Shown: positions 12,260 to 20,438 of the stretch, piece after piece
Layout of the letters: every line of letters begins with the position of its first letter
How positions within the stretch are numbered: the stretch's first letter is position 1
Assembly: GCA_963978235.1 (NCBI GenBank)
Contig: CAXBQM010000013.1
Location: forward strand, 1-20,438
Source: UBA7398 sp963978235
GTDB taxonomy: Bacteria > Actinomycetota > Actinomycetes > Nanopelagicales > Nanopelagicaceae
Length of the DNA stretch: 20,438 bases
Direction: 5' to 3'
Made by a program: the position numbers and the translations under genes
Notes under the pieces: model-generated
Databases searched by the model: none
The model's input: the letters and a program-made list of their open reading frames with translations, nothing else
Told to the model about the DNA's origin: nothing

Positions 12260-13888
12260 TCACTTCTTGCCTTTTACTCGCTCCTTTAATTGTTCGAGTT
12301 TGGTTGGCGTGGTTAAACGTTTCGCAACCAGATAACCAGAACCGCCACCTAAACCAGGTCCAGGGTGAGTAGAAGCGCCGATATGCCAGAGATTTTCAAC
12401 TGGAGTCTTATGTCCAGTTGCTGCACTCAATGGTCGCCATGGCGCATATTGATCTACTCGACAATCGCCGGCGTATGGATCACCACCCACTAAGTTGGCA
12501 TTCATCGCTTCAATTTCACGTGGCCCTAAGACAACTTTCGCCTTGATTGCAGAATATAAATTTGGAATCTGCTCTGCAATTTGAGCAAGCACACGATCTG
12601 CATATTTATTTAATCGCTCTTCATTCCATGTGCCATCACCGGGATCGATTTCATCTGCAAGATCACCTTTAATCACACGTGGGTTCTCTTGTAATTGAAT
12701 CCACAAGATTGATGCACCAGCAGGTGCGCGAGATGGATCCATTGTTGTCGGTTGACCCACAACAATTGTTGGACGCTTCGGTAAATAACCGCGGTTTGCC
12801 GCATTAACTGATTCCGAGAGTGAATTCATTGAATCAACAATGTGCACGATTGCCACATCTTTAAGACGTGGGTCTGCTTTCCATTGTGGCGGTTCAGAGA
12901 GCGCTAAATGAATTTGGATTGCTGACCGACCATATCGATAAGCCTTTGCTGATGCTGACACTTCAGCCGGCACAGTCTCATGAGCAATGAGTTTTTGATA
13001 CAACGCTTGGGGAGTTACTGAAGCGATCACTGATTTATTTGCCGCAAATGTTCGGCCATCTGAAAGTGTTACTCCCGTTGCTTTTGCGCGCACCGTGTTT
13101 ACTTTCGCAACTTCAGCGTTGGTTAAAATTTTTCCGCCGGCATCAGTAATAATTCCAGTTAGCGCCTCAACCAATTTAATACCGCCACCAACTGGAATCG
13201 GCATGCCACCAAATGCAATCGCCGCTCCAATGACTTTAGTAATAAATGCACTGCTCGCATCATCTGGCCCTAATCCATTGTGGAGCGCCCATGGTGCAAG
13301 AAGTGATTTCGTCACTTCTGAATTAAAAGTTCGATCCAGCCATGGCGCAGCTGGTTCCAACATTTCTGCACCTTGCGCAATAAGACCACGTGTACCTAAT
13401 CTCTTTCGAGCTGTTTTCGCCAAATTAAGCGATGTGGTTCGCCAGAAATCGGCGCCAAGCACTCCGAACGCAAGATCAATTTTTCCGCCGAAATCCTGCA
13501 TCATCTGCGACCAATTTGCGCCATCGCCAAGTCGTTCCATCTCTTGCGCGGTTGCTGCTGGATCGGTCGAAAGAATTGCCGAACCATCGTTACAGACAAC
13601 TCCCGTAGGTGTTGTGGTGTTCTTGTATTCAAGTCCGCGTCTTTCCAAATCATCTTTCAGTTCTGCATACGCTGGTCCGCCAACAAAGAGTGGATGCCAA
13701 CTCGACAACAATTCATGGGTGTAACCAGGCAACGTTGCAGTAGTGCTCGTTCGAATTGCACCTCCTGGTTGATCGTTACGTTCGCAGATCAGAACTTTCC
13801 AACCTGATTTTGCGAGGACAGCGCCGGCGACTAACGCATTAATACCGGAACCGATGATGATGGAGTCGTATGAAGTGTTCTCTGTCAT
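12260..13888 (-). CDS. Phytoene-desaturase-like FAD oxidoreductase (copy 1)
   Basis: Encodes 542 residues of the phytoene dehydrogenase / PYROXD2-like flavoprotein group. The N-terminal Rossmann motif is IIIGSGINALVAG (10-22), followed by Glu in CERNDQPGGAIRTS, the usual ribose-binding acid and FAD motif. The C-terminal GASTHPGPGLGGGSG block is the second FAD-contact region typical of desaturases. These enzymes dehydrogenate or isomerise hydrophobic polyenes, but many bacterial members have no known substrate. The open frame extends upstream to 14362, but that extension is antisense to the neighbouring gene. The ATG at 13888 gives the normal short lead before the Rossmann strand. It is head-to-head with a paralogue at 13950 and ends at the shared terminator. 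No other carotenoid gene is visible, so the carotenoid role is unproven. Confidence 0.85.
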   Translation of the reverse strand: MTENTSYDSIIIGSGINALVAGAVLAKSGWKVLICERNDQPGGAIRTSTTATLPGYTHELLSSWHPLFVGGPAYAELKDDLERRGLEYKNTTTPTGVVCNDGSAILSTDPAATAQEMERLGDGANWSQMMQDFGGKIDLAFGVLGADFWRTTSLNLAKTARKRLGTRGLIAQGAEMLEPAAPWLDRTFNSEVTKSLLAPWALHNGLGPDDASSAFITKVIGAAIAFGGMPIPVGGGIKLVEALTGIITDAGGKILTNAEVAKVNTVRAKATGVTLSDGRTFAANKSVIASVTPQALYQKLIAHETVPAEVSASAKAYRYGRSAIQIHLALSEPPQWKADPRLKDVAIVHIVDSMNSLSESVNAANRGYLPKRPTIVVGQPTTMDPSRAPAGASILWIQLQENPRVIKGDLADEIDPGDGTWNEERLNKYADRVLAQIAEQIPNLYSAIKAKVVLGPREIEAMNANLVGGDPYAGDCRVDQYAPWRPLSAATGHKTPVENLWHIGASTHPGPGLGGGSGYLVAKRLTTPTKLEQLKERVKGKK

Positions 13889-13949
13889 AACGCGATTTAA
13901 CCGCACCAAACTCCTTGAGTCTATAAAGCCGGCATGGGAATATCCCCAC

Positions 13950-15539
13950 ATGGCGACTTCATACAAAGATTCACGCAATGACTCATACGATGTAATTGTT
14001 ATCGGCTCTGGAGTCAATGGCCTCGGCTCGGCAGCGCTACTCGCATCGCAAGGGAAGCGAGTACTCGTGCTTGAAGCCAATGAAAAGTGCGGTGGCGCTG
14101 TTCGCACCGAAGAAGTCACACTTCCTGGATTTAAACATGATCTCTTCGCAACAAATTTAAGCCTCTTTGCTGGTGGTCCGATCATGGCAGCGCTCAAAGA
14201 TGACTTGATTCGCCATGGTTTGGAATTTGTTCCTTCGGCACAACCATTCTGTTCGGTTTTTCCAGATGGTAAATCACTCGGTATTCGAATGGATCGCGAA
14301 GCAAATATTGCATCGCTGAAGAAAATTGCACCGAACGATGTTGCAGCCTGGCAGGAACTCACGGCACTTCTCGGAAAATTTGCACCGCACCTTTTCCCAC
14401 TCCTTGGCGCTGAACTTCCATCGTGGAAAGCTGCTCGTTCGCTCTATAAAACATGGCGCGCAATCGGCACTGATGGACTCTTCCAACTTATTCGTCTTCT
14501 CCTTCAATCATCGCGTGCATTTACCGATGAATATTTCGTTCATCCGGAAACGAAAGCGCTCGCTGCAACATGGGGCATGCACTTGGATTACTCCCCAGAT
14601 ATTTCCGGTGGCGCACTCTTTTCATTTCTGGAATCAATTGGTGGTCAGGAATTTGGCATGGTCATTGGAAAAGGCGGTGCAGAAACAATTATTAATGCAC
14701 TTACCGCGGTGATTAAAGAAAAAGGTGGCGAGATTCGCACCTCAGCTCGCGTCACATCAATTGAGACGACTCAAGAGAAAGTTGTTGGCGTGAAAGTAGG
14801 TCAAGAATTTTTCGCCGCAAATAAAGTAATTGCTAACGTCAATCCCGCACTTGTCCCATCTCTTCTTGGACGTGCCGAACAAACCAACGAGAAAGTTAAG
14901 GAAGTAACCAAATTCCGACCCGGACTTGGCACGATGATGATTCATTGTGCGATGAGTGAACTTCCAAGTTGGAAAGCTGAAGAAGCGCGCGGTTTTAACT
15001 ACGTTCACATCGCCCCTTATGTCGATGACATGGCAATGGCTTACACGCAGGCAGCCGCTGGAAAACTTCCAACTTCGCCAACTCTTGTTGTGGGGCAACC
15101 TACGTTGACCGATCCTTCTCGTGCACCAGAAGGTAAACATGTTTTATGGATTCAAGTACGAGTACTTCCACTCGACATTACCGGCGATGCATCAAATGAA
15201 ATATCCGGCACATCATGGGATGAGATCGGTGAGCGCTATGCAGATCGCGTGATCTCTATTATTGAAAGTTATGCGCCCGGAACACAAGCGAAAATTCTTT
15301 CGCGCAAAGTTCTTACTCCAAGTGATTTAGAGCGATACAACGCCAATTTAATTAAAGGCGATTCACTTGGTGGTAGCCACCATCCTGCACAGTTCTTCTT
15401 CTTGCGACCAACGCCTTCATGGTCACGTCACCGAACACCAATTAGTGGGCTATTTATCTGTGGTTCTGGTACCTGGCCAGGTGGTGGTGTTGGCGGCGGA
15501 AGCGGCGCAATGGTTGCCGACGCAGTTCTTAAACGTTAA
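13950..15539 (+). CDS. Phytoene-desaturase-like FAD oxidoreductase (copy 2)
   Basis: Encodes 529 residues, a paralogue of the divergent neighbour. It has VIVIGSGVNGLGSAALLA near residues 15-32, the acidic EANEKCGGAVRT segment, and a C-terminal GSGTWPGGGVGGGSG block. Both proteins share a VVGQPT..DPSRAP.G...LWIQ stretch in the last third, supporting common ancestry. The reading frame extends to 13854, but those codons overlap the divergent gene. The ATG at 13950 leaves a 61-bp gap between the two starts and fits the family N-terminus. A TATAAA sits 22 bases upstream (13922-13927), without a good -35. Its stop TAA lies within TTAA, which also contains the stop of the convergent thioesterase gene. 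Substrate unknown; polyene, steroid-like or hydroaromatic substrates are possible. Confidence 0.85.
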   Translation: MATSYKDSRNDSYDVIVIGSGVNGLGSAALLASQGKRVLVLEANEKCGGAVRTEEVTLPGFKHDLFATNLSLFAGGPIMAALKDDLIRHGLEFVPSAQPFCSVFPDGKSLGIRMDREANIASLKKIAPNDVAAWQELTALLGKFAPHLFPLLGAELPSWKAARSLYKTWRAIGTDGLFQLIRLLLQSSRAFTDEYFVHPETKALAATWGMHLDYSPDISGGALFSFLESIGGQEFGMVIGKGGAETIINALTAVIKEKGGEIRTSARVTSIETTQEKVVGVKVGQEFFAANKVIANVNPALVPSLLGRAEQTNEKVKEVTKFRPGLGTMMIHCAMSELPSWKAEEARGFNYVHIAPYVDDMAMAYTQAAAGKLPTSPTLVVGQPTLTDPSRAPEGKHVLWIQVRVLPLDITGDASNEISGTSWDEIGERYADRVISIIESYAPGTQAKILSRKVLTPSDLERYNANLIKGDSLGGSHHPAQFFFLRPTPSWSRHRTPISGLFICGSGTWPGGGVGGGSGAMVADAVLKR

Positions 15540-15946
15540 TTACCGAGGAACTTACTTTTCCATTCAGGTGGCCACGGTTGTGAGCCAGCTTCCTTACTTG
15601 GTGAATGCACAATGATGTAACTGCCTTCCGCTGCAATCTCATTTCCCACAAATGCCTGAAACGCAAACTCCATTGAAGAATTTCCCACTCGCACTACTTT
15701 CAAAGTCGATCGAATTTCTTCGCCAAAAAAAATCCGACGTCGATACTGCATTTCAACTTTCACTCGAGGTATTTGACCAAAGAGCGTCGATGGCAGACCT
15801 AATTTTCTATAGAGCGCAGATTCGCAGGCTTCTACCCAGCCAAAAATGCTGGCATAGTGTTGGTGGCCGGCGGCATCAGTTTCATCCCACTCAAGAAAGT
15901 GTGTTAACTCAACAGAAGCGCCATTTATTTGCTCGTGTGCACTCAT
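15536..15946 (-). CDS. Hot-dog acyl-CoA thioesterase (4-hydroxybenzoyl-CoA thioesterase-like)
   Basis: Encodes 136 residues, a single hot-dog domain. The motif WDETDAAGHQHYASIFGWVE near residues 19-38 matches the 4HBT/YbgC group, with the Asp of TDAAGH as the expected catalytic acid. VKVEMQYRRRIFFGEEIRS is the usual central strand pair. These cytoplasmic enzymes hydrolyse acyl- or aroyl-CoA thioesters. It could release CoA from an aromatic intermediate such as aminobenzoyl-CoA when the pool is limiting, or act on unrelated fatty acyl-CoAs. It is divergent from the glycosyltransferase with only 30 bp between start codons, so promoters and leaders must be very short or overlap. It shares the TTAA stop sequence with the convergent FAD oxidoreductase gene. 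Confidence 0.83.
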   Translation of the reverse strand: MSAHEQINGASVELTHFLEWDETDAAGHQHYASIFGWVEACESALYRKLGLPSTLFGQIPRVKVEMQYRRRIFFGEEIRSTLKVVRVGNSSMEFAFQAFVGNEIAAEGSYIIVHSPSKEAGSQPWPPEWKSKFLGN

Positions 15947-15976
15947 TGCGAAAGTATCTCACGGTAACCTCGCCAC

Positions 15977-17380
15977 ATGCGTCCCACCATCATCCTTGCA
16001 ACAAGCAACGGAATTGGAATGGGTCATTTAGCACGAGCCACCGCAATCGGTGAAGCGTTAAAAGATCGAGCGCATCCCGTCATTGTTTCGATGGCAAGTG
16101 CAGTTGCGGAAATTCCTGCCGCAACGGGAATTCCTGCTGAATATATTCCTGGTCGAGATCGTGGACTTATGCCGCGCCAGAAATGGGATCGTTATTTGCG
16201 CGATCGAATACTTGCTCTTGTTGAAGAGACCGGTGCAACGATTCTTACCTTTGATGGCGTTGTCCCATACCCCGGTGTGCTCGCGGCTAAATTAGCAAAA
16301 CCAGAGTTGACCTTAGTCTGGATTCGACGCGGTTTATGGCAGAAAAAACCACAACGATTTGTACTGGGATTGCAATCTCGAATTTTTGATTACGTGGTTG
16401 AGCCTGGTGATTTTGCTCGGGAATACGATCACGGTCCTACGTCGAAACGTAAAGAAGCCAAAATCGTTGCGCCAGTTTCGCTCTATCGAAGTGAACGTGC
16501 GCTCGACAAAATATCAGCGCGAAAAATACTTGGTCTCGATCCAGAACGTCCGGCCGTACTTGTCCAATTAGGAACTGGCGATGCAGATGTCAATCACAAG
16601 ATGACTGCCGCGCTAAAAGGTTTGCTTGGATGGAAAGATGTACAAGTTGTTCTCACTAAAGAGCCGAAGGACAAAACCGGAAAATCTCTGGCACCAGAAG
16701 GACTTGATCTCAAAGTTGTTCGATATTTTCCACTTGCCGATCTTCTCCATGCTTTCGATGCTGGAATTTGCGCAGCGGGATATAACGGTGTGCACGAGTT
16801 GCCAGCCGCAGGAGTGCCAACCGTTTTTGTTTCAAATATTCGAGGCACAGATGATCAAGAGACGCGTGCTCGATGGTGTGCTGACCATGGTTGCGCTTTG
16901 ATGGCAAACCAAGCAGATCTCGCTGATATTGAATCGACCGTGCGAAAACTCCACGATCTGAGCGTTAGAAAATCTCTCACCGAAAAATGTTTAACTCTTC
17001 CCAAAACAAATGGCGCCACAGAAATTGCTGATTTTCTTCTCGCCTGCTCGAAACCTGATCGAACCGCTCAAGTTATTTCTGGTGCCAGCGCACCGTTGCT
17101 ATCAGCGCTTACCGCGCTTGCTCGCGGACCAATTGGCGCAGCAAAACATTTCGCGATTTTTCTTCTTGAGAAAGTTGGACTTTCATATCGCGCGCTCTTT
17201 CCGCACCGCATAGATACGCCACCAATTACTGGTTCTCCGATTTTCTCCGAAACCGCGAATGTTGATGAGCTTCGAGCATTTGTAAAAGCACCGCGTCGTT
17301 TTGAGCATTTAATAGCAGAACCCTCCGAGCGCTATCGCATCAGGCGTAAGGAGATTGCAACTGCGGCGTACGACCTTTAA
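15977..17380 (+). CDS. GT-B glycosyltransferase, MurG/UDP-glycosyltransferase-like
   Basis: Encodes 467 residues. The N-terminal NGIGMGHLARA (11-21) is the glycine-rich acceptor loop of GT-B enzymes of the GT28/GT1 type, and GYNGVHELPAAGVPTVFV (268-285) is the C-domain sugar-nucleotide-binding region, including His273 and Glu274. The two Rossmann domains cover about 1-170 and 185-360. A further C-terminal ~105 residues, rich in Arg and Pro, is not part of the normal fold and has no motif I recognise. No signal peptide or transmembrane segment is evident, though residues 385-410 are moderately hydrophobic and could touch the membrane. The donor is probably a nucleotide sugar; donor and acceptor are unknown. 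It lies 23 bp before the beta-galactosidase on the same strand. Confidence 0.75.
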   Translation: MRPTIILATSNGIGMGHLARATAIGEALKDRAHPVIVSMASAVAEIPAATGIPAEYIPGRDRGLMPRQKWDRYLRDRILALVEETGATILTFDGVVPYPGVLAAKLAKPELTLVWIRRGLWQKKPQRFVLGLQSRIFDYVVEPGDFAREYDHGPTSKRKEAKIVAPVSLYRSERALDKISARKILGLDPERPAVLVQLGTGDADVNHKMTAALKGLLGWKDVQVVLTKEPKDKTGKSLAPEGLDLKVVRYFPLADLLHAFDAGICAAGYNGVHELPAAGVPTVFVSNIRGTDDQETRARWCADHGCALMANQADLADIESTVRKLHDLSVRKSLTEKCLTLPKTNGATEIADFLLACSKPDRTAQVISGASAPLLSALTALARGPIGAAKHFAIFLLEKVGLSYRALFPHRIDTPPITGSPIFSETANVDELRAFVKAPRRFEHLIAEPSERYRIRRKEIATAAYDL

Positions 17381-17403
17381 TTTCTCTGGCAGACTTTCCT
17401 GTC

Positions 17404-20391
17404 ATGCGCGGTCGTTATTGGGAGAGCCCAGAGACAACCTCTCTTAATCGTCTGCCTATGCTCAATATCGAGCACTTAGCAACCATCTCCCTCGACGGTA
17501 CCTGGCGTTTCCAATTATTAGATCATCCCGAAGCAGCACTTGATCGACGTTGGTATGACGAACAAGTACCTGGTTTGTGGACGATTCGAGATGGCGTATC
17601 GAAATATAACGACGCACCGATTTACACGAATACCAATATGCCATTTGGCACGATGCCACCTCGAGTTCCAGAGAAGAATCCAACTGGTGTGTATGAACGA
17701 AATTTCACGCTGCCAAAAGATTGGGAGAAGCGTCGCGTCGTACTTCACGTTGGTGGTTTTGAATCCGTCGTCGTTGTATCAATCAATGGTCACGAAGTTG
17801 GAATGGGTAAAGATTCACATTTGGCTTCAGAATTCGATATCACTCCATACGCAAAAGTTGGCGAAAACATTATCCGGTTAACGGTGGTGAAATGGTCTGA
17901 TGCAACTTTTATTGAGGATCAAGATCAATGGTGGCACGGCGGATTGCCACGCTCGGTAAAAATATTCGCAACTGAGAAAGTATTTATCGAACGACTTTAT
18001 GCAACGCCTGGTCTAAAAAAAGATGGCAAAACTGGAACTCTCAGAATTCGCGCATCTATCAATTGCATTGGCGATGAGAGTTTTATCGGCTGGACACTTC
18101 GGGCACATGTTGCAGATACCAAAGCAAAAAAGGTCTCCAAAACTTTCCAAAGCGCCATCCGTGCAGATTGGCTCCATAAAACTCCAGAACAAAAAGAAGT
18201 AAGTGATGCGGTATTTCTAGGATCGTATTGGGAACATGGTGCGCCAGCGCATCTCAAACCAGTTCTTACTCAAATGGATCCACCGCATCCTGGATATGCC
18301 GAATGGGAGTTGGAAATACCCACTATCCATCCCTGGAGCGCAGAAGATCCCGCGCTGTATAACGTCACCTATGAATTAGTCGACCCCACTGGTCGAGTCG
18401 CAGAACTCACTACCCAAAAAGTTGGATTCCGCGATGTTCGCATTGAAGGAAAAGATCTTTTAATTAACGGCAAGCGCGTATTTATTTACGGAATCAATCG
18501 CCACGATTTTAATAAGAGTACTGGCCGAGTGCTTACACGTGATGATATGCGGCGAGATCTCCTCGAACTTAAACGATGGAATTTCAACGCGGTACGCACT
18601 TCGCATTACCCTAACGATCCAGCTTTTCTTGATCTCTGTGATGAACTTGGTTTTTATGTTGTCGGCGAAGCAAATATCGAATCACACGCTTTTCAAGACA
18701 GTATCTGTAACGATCAGAAATATTTAGTTGCATTCGTCGATCGCGTTGCGCGAATGGTGGAACGAGATATCCATCATCCCAGCGTTATTTTCTGGTCACT
18801 GGGTAATGAATCAGGAGCAGGGCTCAATCATTATGCAGCGGCGGCGTTTGTCCGAAAATTCGATTCCACTCGCCCGCTTCACTATGAAGGTGGAATAAGA
18901 ACTCAATGGACAAAAGGACATGAACTTTCTGATGTGGTCTGTCCTATGTATCCACAGATTAAGAACATCAAGTCTTATGGTTTATCGAAAAAAGTAGATC
19001 GCCCACTCATCATGTGTGAGTACTCGCATGCAATGGGAAATAGCAATGGCACGCTCGCTGATTATTGGGAGGTCATCCACTCCACACCTGGTTTACAAGG
19101 CGGATTTATCTGGGAGTTCTGGGATCACGGTCTTGATCAGGTTTTGCCGGATGGTTCAGTTCGTTCTGCATACGGTGGTGATTTCGGCGAAACAATTCAC
19201 GATAACAATTTCTGTTGTGATGGCATGTTCTTCCCAGATCGTTCACCAAAACCTGCGCTCCACGAAATGAAGCAGATTGCTTCGCCCATAGAAATTACGG
19301 CGATGGCTAACGGAAAATTCTCGCTATTTAATAGGCAATTTTTCACAGATTTAAGTGGGTTTGAGCTCTCGTGGGCGATTCATGCCAATGGTGAATTAAT
19401 CGATAAAGGCCAAGTAAAACTGCCGCGAGTTAAACCACGCTCCAAAGGCGCATTCACTATTACCTCACCTGCACTTCGCCGCCGAGATAATGCAGGCGAA
19501 ACATTTATTACGTTCTCACTCACCCTTGCCAAGAGCACGCCTTGGGCACAACAACGATTTGAAGTTGCCTGGTCACAACATCCACTTCCAAGCAAGCCAC
19601 TTCCGAAATTCAAAGCACGAGGTGCTGGTGCGGAATTTGTTAATGAGCGAAATGAAATTGAACTTCCCGGTGGCGTTGTTCCACCACAACTGACTTTATG
19701 GCGCGCACCAACTGACAATGATCTGATTGGACATATGGCTGATCATTGGAATGAATGGGGGCTCCGAAACCTCAAGCGAGTGAAGAGCACAAAGAAAGTT
19801 TCACGCACTGCTACAACTCTTATTCATACGTGGCAATCCGGAAGCGGAGCCACTATTTCTCATAGTCAAATAATTGAAAAGATTGATAACGGTTTACGAG
19901 TGACCGAGAAAGTAACTCTGCCGAAAGAAATTAAGGACGTGGCACGTATTGGAACAAACTTTGAGTTAACTAGTGCGCATGCGTACAGCACCCTCTTTGG
20001 AACTGGTCCGATGGAAACTTACCCAGATCGCAAGATTGGTCGAATCCACAAATGGAGTTCGCAAGTTTCTGACAATTATGTGCCATATGTGAAGCCACAA
20101 GAAAATGGTGGCCGTGCCGACGTTCGTTGGTTTACCGTGACCGATTCAGCGGGCCATGGCCTCTATGTACAACTGGATAAACCACGCCAGGTAACGATTA
20201 CTCCAATGCGTTCTAGTGATTTAGCGGATGCGACTCATCACGTTGATGTTCAACCCTCTGGCAATACCGTCGTCACTATCGATGCCGCACATCGTGGCGT
20301 GGGTACCGCTTCATGTGGTCCAGATACGCTTGATAAATACCGCATTAAGCCCGGTATTTTTACTTGGCAGTGGAGCGCAGTACAGATCTAA
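17404..20391 (+). CDS. lacZ: Glycoside hydrolase family 2 beta-galactosidase
   Basis: Encodes 995 residues, close to the ~1020 of E. coli LacZ. The domain order is the same: sugar-binding jelly roll (about 30-200), immunoglobulin-like domain, TIM barrel (about 355-640), a further beta domain and the C-terminal Bgal small chain. The acid/base is Glu469 in WSLGNESGAG and the nucleophile is Glu539 in MCEYSHAMGNS. TSHYPNDP and GPMETYPDR (C-terminal domain) are other hallmarks. It hydrolyses terminal beta-galactosides; there is no signal peptide, so it is cytoplasmic and needs an importer that is not in the window. The ATG at 17404 gives the conserved WE.PE.TSLNR.P opening. No Shine-Dalgarno is visible upstream, so it may be coupled to the glycosyltransferase 23 bp before it, or leaderless. 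Confidence 0.95.
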   Translation: MRGRYWESPETTSLNRLPMLNIEHLATISLDGTWRFQLLDHPEAALDRRWYDEQVPGLWTIRDGVSKYNDAPIYTNTNMPFGTMPPRVPEKNPTGVYERNFTLPKDWEKRRVVLHVGGFESVVVVSINGHEVGMGKDSHLASEFDITPYAKVGENIIRLTVVKWSDATFIEDQDQWWHGGLPRSVKIFATEKVFIERLYATPGLKKDGKTGTLRIRASINCIGDESFIGWTLRAHVADTKAKKVSKTFQSAIRADWLHKTPEQKEVSDAVFLGSYWEHGAPAHLKPVLTQMDPPHPGYAEWELEIPTIHPWSAEDPALYNVTYELVDPTGRVAELTTQKVGFRDVRIEGKDLLINGKRVFIYGINRHDFNKSTGRVLTRDDMRRDLLELKRWNFNAVRTSHYPNDPAFLDLCDELGFYVVGEANIESHAFQDSICNDQKYLVAFVDRVARMVERDIHHPSVIFWSLGNESGAGLNHYAAAAFVRKFDSTRPLHYEGGIRTQWTKGHELSDVVCPMYPQIKNIKSYGLSKKVDRPLIMCEYSHAMGNSNGTLADYWEVIHSTPGLQGGFIWEFWDHGLDQVLPDGSVRSAYGGDFGETIHDNNFCCDGMFFPDRSPKPALHEMKQIASPIEITAMANGKFSLFNRQFFTDLSGFELSWAIHANGELIDKGQVKLPRVKPRSKGAFTITSPALRRRDNAGETFITFSLTLAKSTPWAQQRFEVAWSQHPLPSKPLPKFKARGAGAEFVNERNEIELPGGVVPPQLTLWRAPTDNDLIGHMADHWNEWGLRNLKRVKSTKKVSRTATTLIHTWQSGSGATISHSQIIEKIDNGLRVTEKVTLPKEIKDVARIGTNFELTSAHAYSTLFGTGPMETYPDRKIGRIHKWSSQVSDNYVPYVKPQENGGRADVRWFTVTDSAGHGLYVQLDKPRQVTITPMRSSDLADATHHVDVQPSGNTVVTIDAAHRGVGTASCGPDTLDKYRIKPGIFTWQWSAVQI

Positions 20392-20408
20392 TTTTTGTAC
20401 TTAGTAAA

Positions 20409-20438
20409 TTAGCGAACCGGCCACTTGATTGGCACTTC
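20409..20438 (-). CDS. Possible C-terminal end of a convergent gene
   Basis: The reverse strand from the right edge reads EVPIKWPVR then TAA (tta at 20409-20411). With the beta-galactosidase ending at 20391, a convergent neighbour ending here would fit the compact layout, and a sugar-related gene would fit the context. Nine residues are too few to name a family, so this is a guess from position. Confidence 0.25.
   Translation of the reverse strand, partial: EVPIKWPVR

Noticed and set aside
13095..13724. A 209-residue plus-strand open frame inside the FAD oxidoreductase gene
   Set aside because: It is the antisense shadow of a well-supported gene, with no start signal or recognisable motif.
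13854..13949. A 32-residue upstream extension of the plus-strand FAD oxidoreductase
   Set aside because: It overlaps the start of the divergent gene and gives a non-family leader; the ATG at 13950 fits better.
13889..14362. A 158-residue N-terminal extension of the minus-strand FAD oxidoreductase
   Set aside because: It is antisense to the start of the divergent paralogue, has no domain character, and the family N-terminus begins right after the ATG at 13888.

Overview
The window looks like a compact, streamlined bacterial chromosome segment with G+C in the mid-to-high 40s percent (estimated by eye). Fifteen complete protein genes and one or two partial ones are packed with intergenic gaps of 12-134 bp. 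There is no stretch over 300 bp without a gene, and I see no rRNA, tRNA, insertion sequence, phage gene or CRISPR. The gene types and protein flavour suggest an aerobic, possibly planktonic actinobacterium (for example Nanopelagicales-like). That assignment is inference from style only; no marker gene is present.

Left and centre (1-12202) form a catabolic island for an aromatic amino acid or indole compound. From left to right it holds: the C-terminus of an enoyl-CoA hydratase and a DMT-family permease (+); a bicupin and a short tryptophan 2,3-dioxygenase homologue forming a two-gene minus-strand unit; an OsmC peroxiredoxin (+); an SDR dehydrogenase and a kynureninase-like PLP enzyme (minus, 17 bp apart); an ~800-residue fusion of a flavin monooxygenase and an Old Yellow Enzyme, resembling 2-aminobenzoyl-CoA monooxygenase/reductase or salicylyl-CoA 5-hydroxylase (+); the two subunits of an indolepyruvate:ferredoxin oxidoreductase-like enzyme (minus); and, divergent from them, a cyclase-family metal hydrolase related to kynurenine formamidase and isatin hydrolase (+), followed by a perfect bidirectional terminator.

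Read together these give: opening of an indole ring (TDO-like), deformylation (cyclase family), side-chain removal (kynureninase-like and/or IorAB-like), then a CoA-bound aminobenzoate that is hydroxylated and reduced by the fusion enzyme and passed to beta-oxidation-type steps (SDR, enoyl-CoA hydratase). No CoA ligase lies in the window. This raises the possibility that the 2-oxoacid oxidoreductase supplies the CoA ester directly. That route is a hypothesis; the conventional kynurenine-anthranilate-ligase route is equally compatible if a ligase lies elsewhere.

Right (12244-20391) holds a head-to-head pair of paralogous phytoene-desaturase-like FAD oxidoreductases, a hot-dog thioesterase, a GT-B (MurG/UDP-glycosyltransferase-like) glycosyltransferase and a full-length GH2 beta-galactosidase with both catalytic glutamates. 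The thioesterase could belong to the CoA pathway; the glycosyltransferase and galactosidase look unrelated to it. Several convergent gene pairs overlap at their 3' ends, and several divergent promoter regions carry short perfect palindromes that are candidate operators.
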